The notes under the pieces: model-generated
Told to the model about the DNA's origin: nothing
The model's database searches: none
The model's input: only the letters and a program-made list of their open reading frames with translations
Program-made: the position numbers and the translations under genes
From: Kitasatospora phosalacinea
GTDB taxonomy: Bacteria > Actinomycetota > Actinomycetes > Streptomycetales > Streptomycetaceae
Assembly (NCBI RefSeq): GCF_000717185.1
Contig: NZ_JNYE01000146.1
Coordinates: 1 to 12,430, forward strand
Direction: 5' to 3'
DNA length: 12,430 nt
Part shown: positions 6,805 to 12,430 of the stretch, in pieces
How positions within the stretch are numbered: the first letter of the stretch is position 1
Layout: each line of letters begins with the position of its first letter

Positions 6805-9381
6805 CTACTCCTTGCCGGGCACCGCCAGGATGCACAGCAGCGAGCAGGCCACCGCGGAGGACGCCGCGGTGGTGGTCGGGGTGGTGCCCGCGGGCGCGTT
6901 CGCGGCGACGAAGTTCGCGGACGCGGTGTTCTTCAGCGGCAGTGCCAGCAGCAGCGAGTGGCAGTGGATCTGGCGGCTGCTCCCGGCGGCCAGCGCGAAC
7001 GTCCCGGCGGCGGTGCGGCAGGCGGGCGTGGTGGCGTCGTTGACGGTGACCTGGGCGGCGTCGACCGGTCCGGCGTTGGTGACGGTGATCCGCCAGTACG
7101 CGGTGCCGAGCAGGCCGAGCAGGCCGACGGGGCTGGTCTTGGCCCAGGGCCCGGGTCCGCCGGGTCCGCAGTCGTGCGGGTTGAGGGAGCCGCAGATCTC
7201 CTTCTCGACACTGACCTTGGGCTGGCAGGCGCTGCCGGGGGCGACGGCGGTGGTGACGGTGTTGGAGGTGAGCGCGCCGGTCGCGTCGGTGCCGGTCGCG
7301 GTGTTGCTGACCGTGGTGGTGGCGCAGTCGGCGCTGACGGTGGTGCGGAAGCAGACCTGCGGCGCGTCGCCCCGGTACTCGACGACCAGCATGGGGTGGT
7401 TGGTGGCGGTGAAGTCGCCGGTGGTGGTGAGCACGAGTTGGGCGGTGACGGTGAGCGCGGGGTGGGCGGCGGGGTCGATGCCGCTCAGGTCGACGGTGCC
7501 GTCGGGGGCGAGGCCGGGGTTGGCGACGAGGGTGCCGTCGGGGTCGGTGACCTGGACGCGGGAGGCGGCGAGGTCGAGGTGGGTGAGGTCGAGGCCGGTG
7601 AGCCGGGCCCGGGTGTAGGCCTGGACGTGGCCGGTGGTGCCGTCGCAGTAGAAGTCGGCGGGGGCGAGGGTGACGGTGGCGCCGCTGTGCATGCAGGGGC
7701 TGGCGGCGGTGGCCGGGTCCATCGAGAAGAGGATCCCGGCGTCGCCGAGCCCGATCAGGCAGCGGGTGGTGCTGTCGTAGCGGTAGCCGTAGTCGCGGGT
7801 GACGCCGTTGTTGGCGGTGGGGTGGGTGGCGGGCTGCGGGAACCCGGCGCAGGGGGCGGCGGCCGTCCAGTCGTAGCAGACGGTGGCGCCGTTGCCGCCG
7901 CTGCCGCCCCAGAGGGGGAAGTAGCTGCGGGTGCCGTCGTCGGTGGTGACGGTCTCGGGGTCGAAGCTCAGCGTCCCGCCGCTAAAAGCGGACAGCGCGG
8001 TGGGCGCGGTGAGCGGCGTGCCGTCGACGGCGTAGCAGGTGGTCAGCACGGTGGCGCCGCCGACGGTGCTGGTGCAGACGCCGTCGGGGTGCCCGGCGGT
8101 GTCGTACGCGGTGAAGGCGTCGTAGGTGTAGTACGCGGAGTTGGGTCCGGCCGTGTGCGGGGTGTCCCAGCCCGCGCAGACGGCGTTGGTGGTGGTGTCG
8201 AAGCAGCCGATGGCGGGCGGGCCGGTGACGCTGGAGCCGCCGCCCTGCGGGGCGGAGGAGGCGAACACCTTGTCGCCGACGGTGGTCAGGCCGCCCTGGT
8301 AGAGCGCGTTGGGGTTGCCCGGCAGGTCGTGGTTGGGGACGACGACCGGGCCGTAGGGCTGTCCGGCGCAGGGGGTGCGGGCGGGCAGCGCCAGGCAGAG
8401 CACCTGGCCGGTGCTGGCGACGGCGTACAGGTTGTCGCCGACCTTCGCCAGCCCGGCGAGGCTGTTGGCGCTGCTGGGGCTGGTGCCCTTGGCGGCCAGC
8501 TCGGTGTAGCCGCAGTTGGCGTGGGCGGCCAGGTCGAGGCAGGCGATGCCGACGCCGGTGGCGGTGGAGACGGGGTGGTACAGCAGGTGGGGCTGCTGGG
8601 GGTCGAGCACGTACTTGGAGGTCAGCGGGCTGCCGAGGTCACCGGTGTTGCCGGTGCCGAGCGGCCCGGCGGCGCTGTTCAGCGGGCGGGGCCAGGGGCC
8701 GCCGGTACAGGGCTGGCCGGTGGTGAGGCTGCTGCACACCACCTTGGCGGCGGCCGGGGAGGCGTGGTGGTAGATGCTCCAGGCCTGCACCTCGCCGGTG
8801 GGCGTGCGGTACAGCACCGGGGTGTAGCCGTCGCCGCCGGTGGCCTGCGCGGTGGGCTGGACGGGGGCCAGCAGCAGCGGGGAGACCTCCGTGCCGCCCG
8901 CCCGGGCGACCGGGTTCTCGGCCCGTACGGCGACGGTGGCGGCGCCGGTGTCGTTCGGCCCGAAGGTGCTGCCGTCGGTCGACCAGGACGCGGTCCAGCC
9001 CGGCGGCACCTTCAGCGAGCCGGGCACGTACGTCTGGGCGCCGCCCGCTCCGGCGATCGCGTCGGTGACGGCGGCCGGGGCGGGGGTGTCGCCGGTGGTG
9101 CCGTTGCGGTACTGGACGGTCCAGTTGAGGGTGTCCCCGTGCTCGGCGGTGGCGGCGCCGGGGTGGGTGGTGTTCTGCACGCTCTTGACCAGCGCCGAGC
9201 CCGACGCGGTGTCGGCGGCGGTGGCGGCGTCCGCGGCGGCGGCCCGGCCGCTCGCGGGGAGGGCGCCGCCCGTGCCGAGCAGCAGCAGGGCGGTGGCGAG
9301 CGCCGCGGCCAGGGCGGCGCGCGGCGTACGGGCTCGGTCGGCTCGACGGATCGGCAGGGGCGGACGCGGGCTTCTCAGCAC
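6805..9381 (-). CDS. Large secreted cysteine-hairpin repeat protein with DUF11-like domains
   Basis: The 858-residue product has a basic N-terminus with a hydrophobic stretch at 21-42 and likely cleavage in an Ala-rich segment near 46-52, so it is exported. Residues about 62-165 look like a DUF11/Ig-like beta-sandwich. Residues about 185-570 contain repeated beta hairpins with a C-x8-C pattern: 216-225, 281-290, 329-338, 393-402 and 502-511, with longer loops at 436-449 and 541-563. That spacing suggests propeller-like blades pinned by disulfides. Residues about 590-715 form further Ig-like strands with another C-x8-C at 677-686. About 720-830 is a second DUF11-like region containing YWRITVTNAGPVDAAQVTVND. 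The count of 24 cysteines is even. There is no LPxTG anchor or C-terminal membrane helix, so it is probably released or held non-covalently. GTG 9381 is the start, with GAGGTGGAG ending 5 nt upstream. Its ligand or role is unknown. Confidence 0.85.
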   Translation of the reverse strand: MLRSPRPPLPIRRADRARTPRAALAAALATALLLLGTGGALPASGRAAAADAATAADTASGSALVKSVQNTTHPGAATAEHGDTLNWTVQYRNGTTGDTPAPAAVTDAIAGAGGAQTYVPGSLKVPPGWTASWSTDGSTFGPNDTGAATVAVRAENPVARAGGTEVSPLLLAPVQPTAQATGGDGYTPVLYRTPTGEVQAWSIYHHASPAAAKVVCSSLTTGQPCTGGPWPRPLNSAAGPLGTGNTGDLGSPLTSKYVLDPQQPHLLYHPVSTATGVGIACLDLAAHANCGYTELAAKGTSPSSANSLAGLAKVGDNLYAVASTGQVLCLALPARTPCAGQPYGPVVVPNHDLPGNPNALYQGGLTTVGDKVFASSAPQGGGSSVTGPPAIGCFDTTTNAVCAGWDTPHTAGPNSAYYTYDAFTAYDTAGHPDGVCTSTVGGATVLTTCYAVDGTPLTAPTALSAFSGGTLSFDPETVTTDDGTRSYFPLWGGSGGNGATVCYDWTAAAPCAGFPQPATHPTANNGVTRDYGYRYDSTTRCLIGLGDAGILFSMDPATAASPCMHSGATVTLAPADFYCDGTTGHVQAYTRARLTGLDLTHLDLAASRVQVTDPDGTLVANPGLAPDGTVDLSGIDPAAHPALTVTAQLVLTTTGDFTATNHPMLVVEYRGDAPQVCFRTTVSADCATTTVSNTATGTDATGALTSNTVTTAVAPGSACQPKVSVEKEICGSLNPHDCGPGGPGPWAKTSPVGLLGLLGTAYWRITVTNAGPVDAAQVTVNDATTPACRTAAGTFALAAGSSRQIHCHSLLLALPLKNTASANFVAANAPAGTTPTTTAASSAVACSLLCILAVPGKE

Positions 9382-9406
9382 TGTTTCTCCACCTCGGATC
9401 AGCAGC

Positions 9407-9429
9407 TGACCTGACGGATCGTCAGGTCA
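9407..9429. promoter_or_regulatory. Perfect operator-like palindrome upstream of the secreted-protein gene
   Basis: TGACCTGACG (9407-9416) is repeated as its exact reverse complement (9420-9429) across a 3-bp GAT spacer. It ends 25 bp before the GTG start of the minus-strand gene. If TACCTT at 9446-9441 is the -10, the palindrome covers the early transcribed region, where a dimeric repressor would block transcription. As RNA it would instead be a 10-bp hairpin in the leader just before the ribosome binding site. The size and symmetry resemble TetR- or GntR-type operators, but no such regulator is in the window. Confidence 0.65.
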
Positions 9430-9585
9430 CGCCGCGGACCAAGGTAAGGGGGCGGGCCGTTCGCTCCGGACCCAACTTTTCCCATTGGTCACACCATGAC
9501 CGAATATGACCATCCGTCAGGCCGATAGTCGTCGCGGAAAACGAACGCCCGACCGCCCCTCGACACGCGGTTCGCCCGTCCCGCC

Positions 9586-9624
9586 TGAAAGTTCCGGGGC
9601 CGGACGCCGGGAAGTTTCCGGGGC
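9586..9624. repeat. Paired 15-bp motif upstream of the pectate lyase
   Basis: TGAAAGTTCCGGGGC (9586-9600) and GGAAGTTTCCGGGGC (9610-9624) are similar and start 24 bp apart. The second contains the inverted repeat GGAA-GT-TTCC. Both resemble the GAAA-N-TTTC type of element known from streptomycete polysaccharide-degradation promoters, though that link is from memory and approximate. They lie about 70-110 bp upstream of the -35. Confidence 0.4.
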
Positions 9625-9655
9625 GCCCCGGGCCCCGACCTGCCCAAAGCCCTGG

Positions 9656-9673
9656 GGTTCACATGCATGAACC
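9656..9673 (+). promoter_or_regulatory. GGTTCA-N6-TGAACC palindrome upstream of the pectate lyase promoter
   Basis: GGTTCACATGCATGAACC has perfect 6-bp half-sites flanking CATGCA and lies 19 bp upstream of the -35 hexamer. Its position suits an activator, or a repressor overlapping polymerase contacts, controlling pectate lyase expression. The cognate regulator is not in the window. Confidence 0.5.
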
Positions 9674-9692
9674 ACAGTCACGTACAAGTCCA

Positions 9693-9721
9693 TTGACGCG
9701 CCCAGGACAGGCTCCTACCGT
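9693..9721 (+). promoter_or_regulatory. Probable promoter of the pectate lyase gene
   Basis: TTGACG (9693-9698) and TACCGT (9716-9721) are separated by 17 bp. Both fit the streptomycete vegetative promoter consensus well. Transcription would start near 9728, leaving a leader of about 60 nt before the ATG at 9788. Confidence 0.6.
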
Positions 9722-9787
9722 CCTTGGAGCGGCGCCGCACCCGCCCCACGTTCACATCCGTGACCCCACCCACCTGGAGACGAACGC

Positions 9788-11374
9788 ATGCGCAAGAGAG
9801 CAGCCCTCACGTCCGCGGCCCTGCTGGCCGGCACCGTGGCCGTGCTGTCCACCGGGCCCGCCAACGCGGCGGCCACCCGCTACGAGGCCGAGGCCTCCCC
9901 CGCCGTCTGCACCGGCACCGTCGACTCCGACTGGACCGGCTTCTCCGGCTCCGGCTTCTGCAACGGCACCAACGCCACCGGCGCGTACGTCCAGTTCACC
10001 GTGAACGCCACCGCCGCGGGCACCGCGACGCTGCAGTTCCGGTTCGCCAACGGCACCACCACCGCCCGGCCCGCCGACCTCGCCGTCAACGGCACCGCCA
10101 GCGGCACGCTCTCCTTCGAGGGCACCGGCAGCTGGACCGGCTGGACCACCAAGTCCGTGACCGTGCCGGTCCGTTCGGGCAGCAACACGGTCCGGCTCAA
10201 CCCGACCACCTCGGCCGGCCTGCCCAACCTGGACTACCTCGACGTCGAGGTCACCACCTCCTCCACCACCACGCCCCCGCCCACCGCGAACGCCCTCTAC
10301 GTCGCCCCGAACGGCACCGACGGCGCCGCGGGCACCCAGTCCGCCCCCACCACGCTCACCTCCGCGATCTCCCGGATCACCCCCGGCGGCACCATCTACC
10401 TGCGCGGCGGCACCTACGCGTACGGCAAGACCGTCACCGTCCCCGCGGGCAGCAACGGCACCGCCTCCGCCCGCACCACCCTGTCCGCGTACCCGGGCGA
10501 GACGCCGGTGCTCGACTTCTCCGCGATGAGCGAGGACCCGGCCAACCGCGGGCTGGTCGTCAACGCCGACTACTGGCGGGTGTACGGCCTCACCGTGCAG
10601 CGCGCCGGGGACAACGGCATCTACGTCGGCGGCAGCCACAACGTCATCGAACGGACCGTCACCCGGTACAACCGCGACTCCGGCCTGCAGCTCGGCCGGA
10701 TCTCCTCCAGCACCCCCGCCTCGCAGTGGCCCTCCGACAACCTGATCCTCGGCGCCGAGTCCCACGACAACGCCGACTCCGACGGCGAGGACGCGGACGG
10801 CTTCGCCGCCAAGCTCACCGTCGGCTCCGGCAACGTCTTCCGCTACACCGTCTCGCACAACAACATCGACGACGGCTGGGACCTCTACACCAAGACCGAC
10901 ACCGGCCCGATCGGCCCCGTCACCATCGAGGACTCGCTCTCCTACGGCAACGGGACGCTCTCCAACGGCACCGTCAACGCCAACGGCGACCGCAACGGCT
11001 ACAAGCTCGGCGGCGACGACATCGCGGTCAACCACACCGTCCGCCGCAGCATCGCCTACCGCAACGGCCACCACGGCTTCACCTGGAACAGCAACCCGGG
11101 CAGCATGGCCGTCTCCAACAACCTGAGCATCGACAACGCCGAACGCAACTACTCCTGGGACGCCGGGAGTTCGGTGTTCCGCAACAACACCTCCTGCCGC
11201 TTCGCCGTCAGCGGCTCCAACGACAAGACCATCGGCGACGCCGACTCCAGCAACCAGTTCTGGTCCGGCACCAACGGCTCCCGCTGCGCCTCCTACTCGG
11301 GCGCCCTCGCCTGGTCCTTCGCCTCCGACGGCCGCCTGGTCGTCACCATCGGCGGCAAGGCCGTGACCCTGTGA
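9788..11374 (+). CDS. Secreted pectate lyase, PL9-type beta-helix with N-terminal CBM35-like module
   Basis: This 528-residue enzyme should cleave polygalacturonate by beta-elimination outside the cell. A signal peptide (1-27, ending ANA) precedes a CBM35-like module (about 30-155, starting RYEAEASP), which probably binds uronic-acid polymers. A Ser/Thr/Pro linker (157-167) leads to a right-handed parallel beta-helix (about 169-528, opening YVAPNGTDGAAGTQSAP). The PL9 active-site pattern is intact: Asp337 in DADGFAAKL, Asp361, Asp362 and Asp365 in DDGWDLY, and Lys406 in NGYKLGG. The spacing from Asp337 to the next three Asp matches the calcium ligands 209, 233, 234 and 237 that I recall for Erwinia Pel9A, with Lys406 as the likely catalytic base. 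ATG 9788 follows GGAG (9776-9779) by 8 nt. It has a good upstream promoter and palindrome, and ends at stacked hairpins, so it is monocistronic. Confidence is high for the fold and good for PL9 activity. Confidence 0.9.
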   Translation: MRKRAALTSAALLAGTVAVLSTGPANAAATRYEAEASPAVCTGTVDSDWTGFSGSGFCNGTNATGAYVQFTVNATAAGTATLQFRFANGTTTARPADLAVNGTASGTLSFEGTGSWTGWTTKSVTVPVRSGSNTVRLNPTTSAGLPNLDYLDVEVTTSSTTTPPPTANALYVAPNGTDGAAGTQSAPTTLTSAISRITPGGTIYLRGGTYAYGKTVTVPAGSNGTASARTTLSAYPGETPVLDFSAMSEDPANRGLVVNADYWRVYGLTVQRAGDNGIYVGGSHNVIERTVTRYNRDSGLQLGRISSSTPASQWPSDNLILGAESHDNADSDGEDADGFAAKLTVGSGNVFRYTVSHNNIDDGWDLYTKTDTGPIGPVTIEDSLSYGNGTLSNGTVNANGDRNGYKLGGDDIAVNHTVRRSIAYRNGHHGFTWNSNPGSMAVSNNLSIDNAERNYSWDAGSSVFRNNTSCRFAVSGSNDKTIGDADSSNQFWSGTNGSRCASYSGALAWSFASDGRLVVTIGGKAVTL

Positions 11375-11452
11375 GCGGGTGACCCGCCGGGCGCGCGACC
11401 ACGCGCCCGCGCGACCCGCGTCGGCCCGCCCCGCACCCCGGGGCGGGCCGAC
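11375..11452. terminator. Stacked hairpins, probable bidirectional terminator
   Basis: Three inverted repeats fill the 85-bp convergent gap. GCGGG/CCCGC lies at 11375-11387. GGGCGCG/CGCGCCC lies at 11389-11408. The strongest is GTCGGCCCGCCCCG/CGGGGCGGGCCGAC, a perfect 14-bp stem with a 5-nt loop at 11420-11452. The last sits 7 nt from the glycosyltransferase stop, so can serve both strands. Confidence 0.75.
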
Positions 11453-11459
11453 CGCCGTC

Positions 11460-12377
11460 TCACCCCCGCTGCGCCGCCAGGAAGTCGGCGCAGCGCGGCA
11501 GGCCCTGCTCGGTGATCCGGTCGTTGACGGTGAGGAAGTCGACCGTCGGGACGATCGTCAGCAGGTCGGTGATCGGGGTGGCGTACTTGCCCGCGATGTA
11601 CCGGTAGTTGTCCACGGCGCTCACGGCCCGCTCGTCGTAGGCCTTCTCGTGCGGGTAGTGCAGGGCGGCGGCCTCCCGGTTGACGACGAAGCGGGCGCCG
11701 TCCAGGTGCAGCCGGTAGCCCAGGTCGATGTCCTCGCCGCCCCAGCAGCGGAACGCCTCGTCGAACATGCCGACGGAGCGCAGCTGTTCGGTGTTCGCGG
11801 AGGTGTTGCACGTCCAGTAGAGGAACCAGGGCGCGGGCAGCTCGTGGAAGCGGTGCTCGTTGCGGGCGTAGAAGCCCTCCCGGTAGTCGGGCCAGCGGCC
11901 GTCCGCGCGCAGCGCCTCGATCGCGGCGCTCGGCTCGGCCGGGTCGACGAAGGCGCGGATCTCCCGGGCGTCCTCGTTGTCCTGGTTGAAGCAGTACACG
12001 TAGCCGCAGACCGCGGCCGGGCCCTCGGTGGCCCGGTGGGTGTCCAGGTGCGCGCGCAGGCCGCCGGAGTGCAGCAGGACGCCGGAGTCGACGAAGACGC
12101 ACACCTCGCCCTCGGCGTTGGCGATGCCGACGTTGCGGGCGGCGGCGACCCGGAAGCCCTCGTCCTCCTGGAAGAAGTAGCGCACCCGCAGGCGGCCGCG
12201 GTCCCGGTGGGCGCGGACCACCTCGGCGGTGCCGTCCGTGGAGCCGTCGTCGACGACCAGCACCTCGAACTGCTCGGCGGGCAGGTCCTGCCCGGCGAGG
12301 GCGTCCAGGGTGTGGCCGAGCAGGTCGGCGCGGTTGTAGGTGGGGATGACGACGCTGACGGTCGGCTGCACGGCCAT
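11460..12377 (-). CDS. Family 2 glycosyltransferase with galactosyltransferase-type C-terminal motif
   Basis: The 305-residue product has a GT-A fold glycosyltransferase domain, starting [14 protein letters not shown] (7-20) with the nucleotide-binding [12 protein letters not shown] (39-50) and [12 protein letters not shown] (74-85). [12 protein letters not shown] (212-223) is the acceptor and catalytic motif of the Glyco_transf_7C type found in galactosyl- and N-acetylgalactosaminyltransferases and in some natural-product GT2 enzymes. The segment where a metal-binding DxD is expected reads VFVDSGVL (94-101), so only the first Asp is kept. There is no signal peptide or membrane helix, so it acts in the cytoplasm, transferring a sugar from a nucleotide sugar to an unknown acceptor. 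ATG 12377 follows GGAGG (12386-12390) by 8 nt. It is convergent with the pectate lyase and its upstream partners lie beyond the window. Confidence 0.9.
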   Translation of the reverse strand: MAVQPTVSVVIPTYNRADLLGHTLDALAGQDLPAEQFEVLVVDDGSTDGTAEVVRAHRDRGRLRVRYFFQEDEGFRVAAARNVGIANAEGEVCVFVDSGVLLHSGGLRAHLDTHRATEGPAAVCGYVYCFNQDNEDAREIRAFVDPAEPSAAIEALRADGRWPDYREGFYARNEHRFHELPAPWFLYWTCNTSANTEQLRSVGMFDEAFRCWGGEDIDLGYRLHLDGARFVVNREAAALHYPHEKAYDERAVSAVDNYRYIAGKYATPITDLLTIVPTVDFLTVNDRITEQGLPRCADFLAAQRG

Positions 12378-12397
12378 GGTTCGTTCCTCCGGGCGAC

Positions 12398-12427
12398 GGG
12401 TACGGGTGCGGGTGCGGGTGCGGGTTA
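12398..12427. repeat. GGGTGC hexamer tandem repeat
   Basis: Five 6-bp units (GGGTAC, GGGTGC three times, GGGTTA) lie just upstream of the glycosyltransferase, near the edge of the window. The repeat may reach further. It probably occupies part of the promoter region, but no -10 can be assigned. Confidence 0.6.
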
Positions 12428-12430
12428 TTC

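Larger units (their letters stand above)
9382..9787. other. Divergent regulatory region between secreted protein and pectate lyase
   Basis: This 406-bp gap is less GC-rich than its flanks around 9475-9545. It holds a 23-bp palindrome near the minus-strand gene, and a TACCTT hexamer on the minus strand (9446-9441) that could be its -10. Further right are a cluster of GGTCA/TGACC motifs (9487-9511), a paired repeat (9586-9624), the 14-bp palindrome CCGGGGCGCCCCGG (9618-9631), another palindrome (9656-9673) and the lyase promoter. I see no gene in it. Confidence 0.7.

Noticed and set aside
6805..6860. Sortase anchor at the end of the secreted repeat protein
   Set aside because: The C-terminus (SLLCILAVPGKE) has no LPxTG-like motif, and no full membrane helix with a basic tail.
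6637..9414. Very long plus-strand frame opposite the secreted repeat protein
   Set aside because: The translation is Gly/Val/Ala-rich with no domain or signal; the minus strand has a signal peptide, regular Cys pairs and a proper ribosome binding site.
9487..9511. PhoP box
   Set aside because: The repeats are spaced about one turn apart, but do not match the GTTCACC-like consensus of streptomycete PHO boxes.
9752..11074. Long minus-strand frame opposite the pectate lyase
   Set aside because: Val/Gly/Ala-rich shadow; the plus strand carries the intact PL9 and CBM35-like sequence.

Overview
The window is very GC-rich, uses GTG starts and GGAGG-type ribosome binding sites, and almost every codon ends in G or C. 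Protein content (paired ClpP paralogues with a PopR/ClgR-type regulator, CBM-bearing secreted pectate lyase, alanine- and arginine-rich proteins) points to a streptomycete (Streptomyces, Kitasatospora or close relative). It looks like chromosomal accessory DNA. I see no tRNA, rRNA, CRISPR, insertion sequence or phage gene.

Layout. (1) 74-667 (+) an NAD(P)H-dependent FMN reductase-like flavoprotein, convergent with (2) 867-1685 (-) a metallo-beta-lactamase-fold hydrolase with all expected metal ligands. (3) A 430-bp, probably non-coding divergent gap leads to 2119-4137 (+), a FUSC-family membrane protein, followed 18 nt later by 4156-4737 (+), a small exported, possibly lipid-anchored protein. 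(4) 4738-6721 is the core of the window: an 8-bp tandem repeat, a double palindrome, two adjacent clpP genes (4948-5598, 5601-6224, +) and a convergent XRE-type regulator (6263-6661, -). (5) 6805-9381 (-) is a large secreted cysteine-hairpin repeat protein with DUF11-like ends, with a perfect hairpin terminator downstream and a perfect operator-like palindrome upstream. (6) 9788-11374 (+) is a secreted CBM35-like plus PL9 pectate lyase with a recognisable promoter and an upstream palindrome. (7) 11460-12377 (-) is a GT2 glycosyltransferase, convergent with the lyase and separated from it by stacked hairpins.

The clp locus matches the clpP3-clpP4-popR system described in Streptomyces lividans. 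The palindrome TCTGCC-N3-GGCAGA, which I recall as the PopR box, occurs as two adjacent degenerate copies upstream of clpP3 and once, with one mismatch, upstream of the regulator gene. The regulator ends in Leu-Ala-Ala, like a ClpP-degraded, SsrA-like tail. This fits a feedback circuit: the housekeeping Clp protease removes PopR; when that capacity falls, PopR builds up and switches on the ClpP3/ClpP4 protease and possibly itself. Two details stand out. ClpP4 has Gly in place of the catalytic His, so it may be a structural or allosteric partner of an active ClpP3. And popR has a -10-like hexamer exactly 6 nt before its ATG, suggesting a leaderless transcript.

The right-hand half concerns the extracellular environment: plant-polymer degradation (pectate lyase), a secreted repeat protein of unknown ligand, and a glycosyltransferase. 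No clear functional link between this half and the clp circuit is visible.
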